Source: Plantibacter sp050587525 | Lineage (GTDB): Bacteria > Actinomycetota > Actinomycetes > Actinomycetales > Microbacteriaceae | DNA length: 64,000 bases | Assembly (NCBI RefSeq): GCF_050587525.1 | Contig: NZ_JBOBFT010000012.1 | Location: forward strand, 1 to 64,000 | Direction of reading: 5' to 3' | Shown here: positions 16,136 through 24,461 of the stretch, piece after piece | How positions within the stretch are numbered: the stretch's first letter is position 1 | How the letters are laid out: each line of letters starts with the position of its first letter | Translations under genes and position numbers: made by a program | Notes under the pieces: model-generated | Told to the model about the DNA's origin: nothing | What the model saw: only the letters and a program-made list of their open reading frames with translations | Databases searched by the model: none

Positions 16136-16942
16136 TCAGTGGGACCGGACCAGAGCGATCGCCTCGTCACGACTGCGGACGCCGAGTTTCGCGAACAGGT
16201 TGTTGATGTGCGTCTTCACGGTGGAGACGCTCACGTAGAGCTGTGCCGCGATCTCCGGGTTGCGACGCCGATCGAGCACGAGTGCGAGTACCCGTCGTTC
16301 CTGCTCGGTGAGTGACCCGAATCGAGGATCGGTGAGGAGCCGTTCGATCTCGTGCTGAGCATCACCGTGAGTCGCGGCTCCCTGGTCAGGCATCCCATTC
16401 GACCCTGAACCAGAGGTTGAAGGTGAAGGTGAAGGTGAAGGTATCCCACTTCCCGGCTCAGCCCCCGAAGTCCCATGCAGCCCACCGAGCATCCGTTTCG
16501 TGACCTCCGGAGCGAAGGTGTTCTGGCCCTGGGCCGTCGACCGGATGGCAGCGACGATGTCCGCACGGCCCGCACTCTTCGTGAGGTACCCGGCAGCCCC
16601 GGCGTCGAGTGCACGACGGATCGACACGTCGTCGACATAGGTGGTCAGGACGAGGATGCGGGTCGCAGGCAGTGCAGCGAGGATCGCGGTCGTCGCGCCC
16701 ACCCCGTCGACGACCGGCATCCCGAGATCCATGAGCACCACATCAGGACGCGTCGCCGTCGCGAGCGAGAGAGCCTCTGCACCGTTCGCGGCTGCTCCGA
16801 CGACGTCGATGCCCGGCGTCAGTTCGAGGATCGTCACGAGGCCGTCCCGAACGGTCGCCTGATCGTCCGCGACGAGGATCCTGATCGTCCGTCCGCCCCG
16901 GGGCGCTTGTTCCGCAGGTCCGTTCACCACTCCATCAGACAT
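16136..16942 (-). CDS. NarL/LuxR-type response regulator
   Basis: 268 residues. I start at the ATG at 16942, which overlaps the kinase stop (ATGTCTGA). Receiver: acidic pair in VADDQ (residues 25-26), phospho-acceptor Asp72 in VVLMDLGMP, Thr in VLTTY and Lys in YLTKSAG. Output: LuxR helix-turn-helix (LTEQERRVLALVLDRRRNPEI then AAQLYVSVSTVKTHINNLFAKLGVRSR). Between them is a ~40-residue linker rich in Pro-Ser, Gly and Ser, partly from a 6-bp GGTGAA repeat (about 16416-16440). Cognate partner of the upstream kinase; regulon unknown, but the convergent peptide ABC operon and the divergent membrane protein are candidates. Confidence 0.92.
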   Translation of the reverse strand: MSDGVVNGPAEQAPRGGRTIRILVADDQATVRDGLVTILELTPGIDVVGAAANGAEALSLATATRPDVVLMDLGMPVVDGVGATTAILAALPATRILVLTTYVDDVSIRRALDAGAAGYLTKSAGRADIVAAIRSTAQGQNTFAPEVTKRMLGGLHGTSGAEPGSGIPSPSPSPSTSGSGSNGMPDQGAATHGDAQHEIERLLTDPRFGSLTEQERRVLALVLDRRRNPEIAAQLYVSVSTVKTHINNLFAKLGVRSRDEAIALVRSH

Positions 16943-18137
16943 CACTGACCTCGCATTCGACAACCCATGATGCCCCCTGCCGGGCTGCGGAGAATCGTGC
17001 ATCGACGCCCTCGGCACGTTCACGCATCCCCAGCAGGCCGTGTCCGCCGCCCGACCGCGCAAGGCCGTGGGCTGTATGGCCGGCATCGTCATCACCATCG
17101 CTCTGGAGCGCGTTCGTGACGCGGACGCGTTCACCCGTCGCCGTCCAGGTCAGCTCGACGTCGACGTCCGATCCCGGAGCGTGCTTGCGTGCGTTGGTGA
17201 GTGCTTCCCGAACGATACCGACGAAGGTCCTTGCGACCGTCGGATCGACCGTGTGTGTCTGGCCGGTCTGAACGAATCGCACCCGCGCTCCATCGATGGC
17301 CTGCGCAGCAGCAACGAGGTCCTCGAGAGCTCCGGCGATGTCGCCCTGACCGAGAGGCTGCGCGACACCGCGGAGTGCATCGACGGCTCGCTTCGCTTCC
17401 GCGAGCCCTTCCACGGCGAGAGCTCGCGATGCAGCGACCCGCGCCACGACATCAGCGTCGACGCCTCGACTCTCCAGGACCGCTTCCGTCGCATCCAACT
17501 GCACGACGAGGCCACCGAGGGAATGCGCGAGGACGTCGTGCACGTCACGAGCGATCCGTGCACGCTCGACGAGTGCCGTGTTCGTCGCCTCGTCCGCCAA
17601 CCGTCGTCGGTGTGCTCGCTGTTCAATGGCCCGTTGGCGCCGGATCAGACCGCTCCCGATGCCGACGACGCTCCAGAGGAGCAGTTGTGGCGCGTCGGCC
17701 GAGATCTCGCCGGCCGCTCCGCTCTCCACGAACTCCATGGATCCCCAGGCGACGAGCGCCGCAACTACCGTGACTGCTCCGGTCCACGTCAACGGCGTGG
17801 TGATCGACGCGAACAGAGCGAACAATCCACCCGCGACGAGCGCATATGCGGTGCCCGCTCCGGAACCGCTCGCGAGCGCTCCGACGACGAGCACAGCGCT
17901 CCAGAGGCCCATCCTGGCCACGCGAATCCAGTCGAGGTCCGGACGATCGAACCACCCGAGCACGGCAGCGGTGAGCCAGCAGACGACGCCGATGAGCACG
18001 ATCGGCAGCGTGTACGGAGGTCCGGTCGGGGTCGTGATCGCGAACCACACGACGAACCCGAGCCCGATCAGATGCAGGGCGAGTCCGATCGTTCGCGTCG
18101 TGAGCGAACGATACGGGACGTCGAGAGCGTCGATCAT
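16935..18137 (-). CDS. Sensor histidine kinase (HisKA_3/DesK type)
   Basis: 400 residues from the ATG at 18137, with AGGAGG 11 nt upstream. Five to six hydrophobic segments in the first ~165 residues form the membrane sensor. The dimerisation/phospho-acceptor helix is ERARIARDVHDVLAHSLGGL with the phosphorylated His in DVHD. The HATPase part shows VREALTNARKHAP (N-box) and GGHGLLGMRERAEG (G-box). It phosphorylates the response regulator whose gene overlaps its stop. No extracytoplasmic domain of size is visible, so the signal is probably sensed in the membrane. Confidence 0.92.
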   Translation of the reverse strand: MIDALDVPYRSLTTRTIGLALHLIGLGFVVWFAITTPTGPPYTLPIVLIGVVCWLTAAVLGWFDRPDLDWIRVARMGLWSAVLVVGALASGSGAGTAYALVAGGLFALFASITTPLTWTGAVTVVAALVAWGSMEFVESGAAGEISADAPQLLLWSVVGIGSGLIRRQRAIEQRAHRRRLADEATNTALVERARIARDVHDVLAHSLGGLVVQLDATEAVLESRGVDADVVARVAASRALAVEGLAEAKRAVDALRGVAQPLGQGDIAGALEDLVAAAQAIDGARVRFVQTGQTHTVDPTVARTFVGIVREALTNARKHAPGSDVDVELTWTATGERVRVTNALQSDGDDDAGHTAHGLARSGGGHGLLGMRERAEGVDARFSAARQGASWVVECEVSDV

Positions 18138-18517
18138 CGGCTTTCGGACCTCCTGTTCCCGATCGGTTGTGGGTGGTTCTGGTCGCGGCTGTCGCGGCTG
18201 TCGCCGCTGTGGCGGTGGTTGTACGACGCCGCTCTCGATTCTCTCGCAGCCACGAGCTCGAGACGGCCAGAACCTCACCCTGGGGCCGCTCTCCACCCGG
18301 TTCTCCACCCGAGGCAACCGAGTTCTCCACCCCACGTCGATGGACGGCAGAGGATCTCCACCGATCTCCACCGCCCGGGTGGTTCGCACTGGCGACGCAG
18401 CGGAGGACTCTGGAAACACCTCGGATCTCCGAGCCGAACCGCAGGAATCGATGCGCACACACGATGCGCACGATCAGCAGCACCCGATCAGCAGTACGCG
18501 AAAGGACCACACCGGTC
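18138..18517. promoter_or_regulatory. Divergent control region between kinase and membrane-protein genes
   Basis: 380 bp without a gene. It carries the kinase ribosome binding site (AGGAGG, minus strand), AAAGGA upstream of the membrane-protein start, and five direct copies of TCTCCACC at 18290, 18302, 18324, 18355 and 18365. A short CGGCTGTCG repeat is at about 18186-18205. The direct repeats could be response-regulator sites; no clear -35/-10 pair was found. Confidence 0.45.
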
Positions 18518-19111
18518 ATGGACACCTCAGGCATCATCACACTCCTCATCTCAGTCGTCATCCTCGGGTGGTTGCTGGTCAAACAGTTGAGCGTCAGGCC
18601 ACTGAAAGACCGTTCAGTGCTCTGGGTCGTGTTCATCCTCGTCGGCCTCGTGCAGACGGCCAACTTCGTCCAAGGGGTGACGTTGAACGTGAGCGACGTC
18701 CTCCTGCTTCTCCTCAGCATCGCGGTCGGTATGGGGCTCGCAGCAGCCAGGGCCTTCACCACAGTTACATGGCGTGGCGAGGATGGCGTCCTCTACCGCA
18801 AGGGGAACTGGCTGACGGCGATCCTCTGGATCATCGGCATCGGACAGCATCTCCTCATCGATCACTTCGTCATCGACGGCTTCGGCACCGCGAGCATCAT
18901 GCTCTACTTCGGTATCGTCATCGCCGTTCAGCGGCAGGTGCTGCTCCTCCGTGTGCGGCGTGGTGCCGTTCTCAGCGCTGCACCGGTCAGTGGCCGTGGC
19001 GCGGGAACCGGATCGGGATACGGATCGGGGAGCGAATCGGGACACGGGTCGGGTCTGGGTACTGGACACGGCACGGGTGGGAATACAGTGGGCTCTTCCC
19101 CGGTTGGCTGA
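18518..19111 (+). CDS. Small integral membrane protein (DUF1453/CcdC-like)
   Basis: 197 residues; ATG at 18518 with AAAGGA upstream. About five hydrophobic helices are visible (GIITLLISVVILGWLLV, VLWVVFILVGLVQTANFV, VLLLLLSIAVGMGLAAARA, WLTAILWIIGIGQHLLI, ASIMLYFGIVIAVQRQVLL), with a conserved-looking RAFTTVTWRGEDGVLYRKGN between helices. This resembles actinobacterial DUF1453-type membrane proteins, but I am not certain. The last ~35 residues are Gly/Ser/Thr-rich (GTGSGYGSGSESGHGSG) from a 6-bp repeat. Divergent from the two-component genes; a link to them is possible. Confidence 0.75.
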   Translation: MDTSGIITLLISVVILGWLLVKQLSVRPLKDRSVLWVVFILVGLVQTANFVQGVTLNVSDVLLLLLSIAVGMGLAAARAFTTVTWRGEDGVLYRKGNWLTAILWIIGIGQHLLIDHFVIDGFGTASIMLYFGIVIAVQRQVLLLRVRRGAVLSAAPVSGRGAGTGSGYGSGSESGHGSGLGTGHGTGGNTVGSSPVG

Positions 19112-19160
19112 ACCAGGCGCGGCGGTCATCCGCTCGTGCTGAATTGCTCGTGCAGAACTC

Positions 19161-19221
19161 CTCGTGCAGTGGCCCAGTCGGAGCGTTCGGACAGAACATC
19201 CCGATCGGCCCACTGCACGAG
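19161..19221. promoter_or_regulatory. Inverted repeat CTCGTGCAGTGG / CCACTGCACGAG upstream of MFS gene
   Basis: CTCGTGCAGTGG (19161-19172) and CCACTGCACGAG (19210-19221) are perfect 12-bp reverse complements 37 bp apart, and an extra CTCGTGCAG direct copy is at 19147-19155. They lie 80-140 bp upstream of the MFS start, so they may be paired operator sites. No adjacent regulator gene is obvious. A hairpin terminator for the preceding membrane-protein gene is the alternative. Confidence 0.45.
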
Positions 19222-19301
19222 TCGTTTCTGCTCCTGGAGTCGGCTGTCGGAAGCTCTACCGCCTCACAACAGAACACAGCCTCACAACAGAAACAGGATC
19301 C

Positions 19302-20912
19302 GTGCCAGCTGATCACCCAGCATCGAACGACGAACACTCCCCCACGACGAACCCCGGAGACGCTTCTGGCGGCGCCCCGGACGCTCCCACAGCACCAGCA
19401 CCACAGGCATCACAGGAATCACCAGCACCAGCGGAATCAGTCGCTTCGGCAGATCCGGCAACGGCGGAGTCGTCAACGCTGAGTGCGGCGGAACGGGCGA
19501 GACTCAGCCGACCGACGAACGATCGAGCCGTCGTCGCCACGCTCGCGTTCACCGGCCTCATCGCTGCGTTCATGATGACGCTCGTGACACCGCTCCTCCC
19601 GGAACTGCCCCAGCTGCTCGATGTGCCGAGTTCCGACGCCATGTGGGTCGTCACGGCGACGCTGCTCGCAGCGGCTGTCGCGACGCCGATCGGTGGACGG
19701 CTGGGTGACCTCTACGGCAAACGACGCATGGTCCTCATCCTGCTCGCCGTCCTGATGGCCGGTTCCGTCCTCGCCGCGTTCTCGTCCACCCTGATTCCGC
19801 TCGTGATCGCTCGGTCGCTGCAAGGTGCTGCGATCGGTGTCATCCCACTCGGCATCAGCATCCTCCGCGATGTCCTCCACCGTGATCGGCTCGGCAGTGC
19901 CGTCGCGCTCGTGAGTGCGACGCTCGGCGTCGGTGGCGCGATCGGTCTTCCGGTCTCTGCGCTCATCTCGCAGTACCTGGACTGGCATGTGCTCTTCTGG
20001 GTCGCCGGTGGGCTCGGCCTCATCGGATTCCTCCTCATCTGGCGGATCGTTCCAGTGAGCACGCTCCGTTCCGAAGGCACCTTCGACTGGGTGGGTGCGA
20101 TCGGACTGGCGATCGGTCTCGTTGGGATCCTGCTCGGTGTGTCGAAGGGCAACGAGTGGGGTTGGGCGAGCCCGGCCGCACTCGGCACCATGATCGGTGG
20201 AGCCGTCGTGCTCATCGTCTGGGGTGTCTTCGAGCTCCGAACCGCGAGTCCGCTCATCGATCTTCGTGTTGCGACGAGACGAACCGTGCTCCTCACGAAC
20301 CTCGCTTCGATCACCGTCGGGTTCGCGTTCTTCGGCAGCACGGTGGCGCTTCCCCAGCTGATCGAAGCACCGACCGGAACAGGTGTCGGGCTCGGTCAGA
20401 GCATGCTCGTGGCGAGCCTCTGCCTCATGCCGAGCGGTCTGATCATGTGGGCGATGTCGCCGGTCGCTGCACGCCTGACGGCGAAACGTGGTGCGCGATT
20501 GAGCCTGCTCCTCGGCATCGTCATCATCGCCGTCGGCTACATGCTCGCAATCGGCCTCATGACCGAGGTGTGGCACACGGTTCTCACGGCGACAGCCGTC
20601 GGCTTCGGCGTCGGATTCGCGTATGCGGCGATGCCGACGCTCATCATGGGTGCGGTTCCCGCGAGTGAAACAGCTGCGTCGAACGGCCTGAACTCGGTGA
20701 TGCGGACGCTCGGCTCCACGATCGCGAGTGCCGCGATGGGAGCGATCCTGTCGGCGAATCTGGTCACGGTCGGCGATGTCACGACACCGAGCGCAGCAGG
20801 CTTCCAGCTGACGTTCATCATCTGCGCGATCGCCGCCGTCGTCGGTGTCGTGTTCACGCTCTTCATTCCGCGGGCCGGTCGTCACTACGCTCAGGCGAGT
20901 CTTCCCGAGTAG
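19302..20912 (+). CDS. MFS transporter, DHA2 (EmrB/QacA) drug-exporter family
   Basis: 536 residues from the GTG at 19302 (CAGGA just upstream); the frame is open earlier without a convincing start. A ~65-residue Ala/Pro/Ser/Gln-rich tail precedes the transport domain, which begins RAVVATLAFTGLIAAFMMTL. Motif A reads GGRLGDLYGKRRM, followed by ARSLQGAAIGVIPLGISILRD (motif C-like region with RxxQGxG), and LVSATLGVGGAIGLPVSALI. Thirteen to fourteen helices are expected. Such proteins export toxic compounds with protons; no substrate can be named. The upstream gap contains CCTCACAACAGAA twice. Confidence 0.92.
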   Translation: MPADHPASNDEHSPTTNPGDASGGAPDAPTAPAPQASQESPAPAESVASADPATAESSTLSAAERARLSRPTNDRAVVATLAFTGLIAAFMMTLVTPLLPELPQLLDVPSSDAMWVVTATLLAAAVATPIGGRLGDLYGKRRMVLILLAVLMAGSVLAAFSSTLIPLVIARSLQGAAIGVIPLGISILRDVLHRDRLGSAVALVSATLGVGGAIGLPVSALISQYLDWHVLFWVAGGLGLIGFLLIWRIVPVSTLRSEGTFDWVGAIGLAIGLVGILLGVSKGNEWGWASPAALGTMIGGAVVLIVWGVFELRTASPLIDLRVATRRTVLLTNLASITVGFAFFGSTVALPQLIEAPTGTGVGLGQSMLVASLCLMPSGLIMWAMSPVAARLTAKRGARLSLLLGIVIIAVGYMLAIGLMTEVWHTVLTATAVGFGVGFAYAAMPTLIMGAVPASETAASNGLNSVMRTLGSTIASAAMGAILSANLVTVGDVTTPSAAGFQLTFIICAIAAVVGVVFTLFIPRAGRHYAQASLPE

Positions 20913-20975
20913 GAGCACCTGGGCATGGATATGCTCCTGCTCGTGCCTGCGCTCCCGCTCGTGCTGGTGCTCCGC

Positions 20976-23135
20976 TCAGGCGACGAGCGCCAGCACGAAC
21001 GGAAGCACAGCACCGACTCCGCTCCGGCGGAGGAGTCGACCGGCGACGGTCACCGTCCATCTGCTGTCCGAACGGTCGTCTACGAGCAGGACGGGACACC
21101 CGGCGAAGGGTTCGAGCGCGGCTCGGAGTTCGGGCCCGACCGAGAACGCGTTCCACACACCCGAGAGACGATAGGCGCTGTTGCCGCCTGGCCCGCCCTG
21201 CGGACCGTCGCCCTGCAGATCGAGCGATCCGAGGAAGGGCAGCCGCCCGAGCTCGGAGATACCTCGAGCGACGGAGTCGACGAGCACGGGATGTGATCGT
21301 GACGGGATGCTCACGACTGCAGCCGGCCGTTCGTCCCACGACCAGTCCTTCAGCACTCGAACACACGCATCGAGGACTGCCTGACTCGCGGGCGCATCGG
21401 GTGCACCTGCGGCGAACAGTTCTCGGAGAACACCACCCCAACCGAGATCGGTGAGCCGTGCGAGCGCACGACCGGACTCGACCCGGTCCTTCAGCGCGAT
21501 CTTCCCTTTCACGGGTGATCCCTCATCGGACATGCCGAGGCGATCAGCACCGGTGGGCCACTGGGCTCTCGGTTCGAGTTCGACGCCGACACGTCCGAGT
21601 GCGTTCGAGGCCGAGGCCGCGGCGGATTCGTCCAGGTCGCTGCGGTACCAGGCGGTCGTGCAGTTGTCGCAGCGGCCGCACGGCGTCGCCGTCTCATCGT
21701 CGAGGTCACGCTGCAGCATCGCCATCCTGCAGTCCGTGGTGCGCTCGTACGCGATCATCGACTGCTGTTCGGCTACCCGTGCTTCAGCGATGCGCTCGTA
21801 CCGTTCACGGTCGTAGTGCCACGGCTGCCCGGTTGAGACCCACCCGCCCGTGACGCGCTGCACCGCTCCATCGACGTCGAGCACCTTGAGGAGCAGTTCC
21901 AGAGGAGTCCGACGCAGATTGACCCGGGCTTCGAGGGCCGGCGTCGACATCGGTTGGCTGCCGAGCGCATCGAGCACAGCGGCCGCTCTGGCTTCGTCCG
22001 GCATGGACGCTGTTGCGAAGTAGCGCCAGATGTCCTCGTCCTCCGAGCCGGGGAGCAGGAGCACATCGGCGTCGTCGGTGGCGCGACCTGCGCGCCCGAC
22101 CTGCTGGTAATAGGCGACCGGTGATGACGGCGCACCGAGGTGCACGACGAAGCCGAGGTCAGGCTTGTCGAACCCCATCCCAAGGGCGCTCGTCGCGACC
22201 AGTGCTTTCAGCTTGTTCTCCTTGAGGAGTCGCTCCGACTCCTCGCGCTCGTCCGGGTCCGTGCGGCCCGTGTACGAGCGGACTTCGTGCCCTGCGTCGC
22301 GCAGGAGACGAGCCGTGTCCTCCGCTGCGGAGACCGTGAGCGCGTAGATGATGCCGCTCCCCCGGAGATCGGTGAGGTGCGTCAGGAGCCAGGTGAGACG
22401 TTCTCGTGAATCCCGGAGCCGCAGGACTCCGAGCCGGAGTGATGCTCGTGCGAGCGATCCACGGATCGTCAGGACATCCGTCGCGGCTGTCGCTCCCGAA
22501 TCCGCCGCTACGCTCAGCTGCTCTGCGACGTCCGTGACGACCCTGGCATTGGCCGTAGCCGTGGTCGCGAGCACGGGAATGCCCGATGGAAGCCGACGGA
22601 TGAGCTCGGCCAGGCGACGGTAGTCCGGCCGGAAGTCGTGACCCCAGTCCGAGATGCAGTGTGCTTCGTCGACGACGAGCAGACCTGTTCGGGCCACGAG
22701 GTCTGGGAGCTGTTCGTCTCGGAAGCGCGGGTTGTTCAGTCGTTCCGGAGAGACGAGCAGGATGTCGACCTCGTCCGCGGCGAGCTGTGCACGAACATCG
22801 TCCCACTCGTGGAGGTTGGCAGAGTTGATGGCGACGGCTCGAACACCCGCACGCGCCGCAGCGGAGACCTGGTCGCGCATGAGCGCCAGCAATGGCGAGA
22901 CGAGGAGCGTTGGACCCGCTCCACGCCGCCGGAGCAGCAGCGTCGCGATGAAGTACACCGCCGACTTGCCCCACCCGGTGCGCTGCACGACGAGCGCACG
23001 ACGACGGTCATCGACGAGCGCGAGGATCGCTTCCAATTGGCCGTCGTGGAACTCTGCCGTCGGCACTCCGGTGAGCGCCCGAAGCGCTTCGAGCGCTTCA
23101 TCGCGAGTGGTCGTCTGGGTGTCGACTGCTGTCAT
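20976..23135 (-). CDS. RecQ-family ATP-dependent DNA helicase with phosphoribosyltransferase-like C-terminus
   Basis: 719 residues from the ATG at 23135 (an in-frame GTG at 23168 is less likely). Helicase core: F-H-x-GQ, Walker A TGWGKS (53-58), DEAH box (156-159) in DEAHCISDWGHDFRPDYRRL, TATA motif in LATTATAN, and C-terminal RecA-like motifs (IIYALTVSAAEDTA; ATSALGMGFDKPDL; YYQQVGRAGR). The zinc site is CRM...CGRCDNC. It unwinds DNA in repair or recombination. The last ~110 residues are not RecQ/HRDC: AAVVSIPSRSHPVLVDSVA and VLLVDDRSDSRWTVT resemble a type I phosphoribosyltransferase with a degenerate PRPP loop. Actinobacterial RecQ paralogues with this layout are known; role of the tail is unclear. 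Confidence 0.9.
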   Translation of the reverse strand: MTAVDTQTTTRDEALEALRALTGVPTAEFHDGQLEAILALVDDRRRALVVQRTGWGKSAVYFIATLLLRRRGAGPTLLVSPLLALMRDQVSAAARAGVRAVAINSANLHEWDDVRAQLAADEVDILLVSPERLNNPRFRDEQLPDLVARTGLLVVDEAHCISDWGHDFRPDYRRLAELIRRLPSGIPVLATTATANARVVTDVAEQLSVAADSGATAATDVLTIRGSLARASLRLGVLRLRDSRERLTWLLTHLTDLRGSGIIYALTVSAAEDTARLLRDAGHEVRSYTGRTDPDEREESERLLKENKLKALVATSALGMGFDKPDLGFVVHLGAPSSPVAYYQQVGRAGRATDDADVLLLPGSEDEDIWRYFATASMPDEARAAAVLDALGSQPMSTPALEARVNLRRTPLELLLKVLDVDGAVQRVTGGWVSTGQPWHYDRERYERIAEARVAEQQSMIAYERTTDCRMAMLQRDLDDETATPCGRCDNCTTAWYRSDLDESAAASASNALGRVGVELEPRAQWPTGADRLGMSDEGSPVKGKIALKDRVESGRALARLTDLGWGGVLRELFAAGAPDAPASQAVLDACVRVLKDWSWDERPAAVVSIPSRSHPVLVDSVARGISELGRLPFLGSLDLQGDGPQGGPGGNSAYRLSGVWNAFSVGPELRAALEPFAGCPVLLVDDRSDSRWTVTVAGRLLRRSGVGAVLPFVLALVA

Positions 23136-23228
23136 CGGACCAGTCTCGCAGGCGCCACCGACCCGCACCTCCGGATCACTCGCCTGTGGAGCATCACAGG
23201 CGAACGAGCGCCTGTGGAGGAAGGTCGC

Positions 23229-23705
23229 TCACGCTCCGTCGGCTGCGGCTTGCAGTTCGGCGATCACGAGCTTGCCCATCCCCATCATCGCCTGCATCGT
23301 GCGCCCGGCTCGTGCGGGATCCGGGTCCTGCAGGAGCTCCGGGAGGATCGTGGGGACGATCTGCCAGGAGAGCCCCCACCTGTCTTTCAACCACCCGCAC
23401 TGGCTCGGCTCGCCACCATCCGCGATGAGTGCGTTCCAGAGGCGATCGACCTCCTCCTGTGTGTCGGCCTTCGTGGAGAAGGAGAAGGCTTCTGTGAAGT
23501 GGAACACCGGCCCAGCGTTGAGCGCTTGGACTTCGAGCCCGTCGATCACGAAGTCGACGACCATCGCGGTACCGGCCGGCATCGGCGATCCTTCGCCGTA
23601 GCGGGAGACGGCAGTGATGCGGGAGTTCGGGAAGAGCGACACGTAGAAGTTGGCCGCTTCCTCCGCTTGGTCGTCGTACCAGAGGAACGGGCTGATTCTC
23701 GACAT
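23229..23705 (-). CDS. VOC-family (PhnB/3-demethylubiquinone methyltransferase-like) protein
   Basis: 158 residues; ATG at 23705 lies 6 nt after AAGGAG, with an in-frame GTG one codon earlier. It begins SRISPFLWYDDQAEEAANFY and contains VSLFPNSRITAVSRYGEG, VVDFVIDGLEVQALNAGP and WLKDRWGLSWQIVP, the standard PhnB-like single-domain VOC protein. Proteins of this group are often called 3-demethylubiquinone-9 3-methyltransferase domain proteins, but enzymatic activity is unproven. No operon partner. Confidence 0.9.
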   Translation of the reverse strand: MSRISPFLWYDDQAEEAANFYVSLFPNSRITAVSRYGEGSPMPAGTAMVVDFVIDGLEVQALNAGPVFHFTEAFSFSTKADTQEEVDRLWNALIADGGEPSQCGWLKDRWGLSWQIVPTILPELLQDPDPARAGRTMQAMMGMGKLVIAELQAAADGA

Positions 23706-23798
23706 CACGAGCTCCTTCGCTCAGCGACGCGCACCCGCAGTGGAGCACACGATTCCGATGGTCGACCCCAGATCGGTCGGCCCGATGCGACCCATGCT

Positions 23799-23817
23799 AG
23801 CTCTCCTTCGGAGACCT
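23799..23817 (-). terminator. Small hairpin with TTCG loop downstream of DUF3224 gene
   Basis: AGCTCTCCTTCGGAGACCT contains TCTCC and GGAGA around a TTC(G) loop, with AG/CT at the ends. It is 66 nt after the DUF3224 stop on the minus strand and upstream of the VOC gene, so it may separate the two transcripts. Short stem; modest support. Confidence 0.35.
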
Positions 23818-23884
23818 GACGAGGGCGGAACCGGATGTGGGCGCACACAGACGTGCGCCTCACCGCCTCACCGCCTCGGCCGGC

Positions 23885-24397
23885 TCAGCCCAGGGCGTAG
23901 TCGAGGACGAGTTCGTAACCGTCCTTCGACTCCCCGGCGATCCGAAGCTCGGCCCGACCCCGCAGCCCTGCCAACCCGCCGGTCCCGAGACCTTCGACGA
24001 CCTCAATCGTCGCGGTCACGCTTCCGGCGTCCTGAACCCCGAGGTGCCGGAAGACGCAGGAGCCCTCCTGTCCTGCGATCGAGCCCTCGAACCGTTCGAA
24101 GCCGAGGACGGGAGCTTCGCCGCTCTGGTATCCGATCAGGTATCTCACGGTCCCGGTGCCCTCCATGCCTCCGGTGTATCGGTAGGCGACATCGGCTTGT
24201 GTCAAGCCGCGTTTCGGGTAGTACGTCTCCCCCATCGTCGTTCCCACACCGTCGATGTCGACGAAGGCCGTCTCCGACCAGGACGCGACCGTGAAGCGAC
24301 TCGTGGCCTCGTTCGGGAATCCGGCGGTGCTGCTGGTGCTCGCGGTGCGATTGTCCGTGCTGTTCGTCTGCGTCGTGTCGTTCTCTGTCCCAGTCAT
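23885..24397 (-). CDS. DUF3224 domain protein
   Basis: 170 residues. After ~30 low-complexity Thr/Asn/Ser residues the DUF3224 (PF11528) barrel-like pattern is clear: RFTVASWSETAF, LTQADVAYRYTGGMEGTGTV, RYLIGYQSGEAPVLGFERFE, GSIAGQEGSCVFRHLG and GLGTGGLAGLRGRAEL. These are small, probably cytoplasmic proteins of unknown activity, often close to AraC or VOC genes as here. ATG at 24397, divergent from the AraC gene next door. Confidence 0.85.
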   Translation of the reverse strand: MTGTENDTTQTNSTDNRTASTSSTAGFPNEATSRFTVASWSETAFVDIDGVGTTMGETYYPKRGLTQADVAYRYTGGMEGTGTVRYLIGYQSGEAPVLGFERFEGSIAGQEGSCVFRHLGVQDAGSVTATIEVVEGLGTGGLAGLRGRAELRIAGESKDGYELVLDYALG

Positions 24398-24461
24398 GCT
24401 TCAACGATAGGAACCGACCCACAGTCCCGTCTTGCAGAAACGCGACACGCTCGACCACCAC

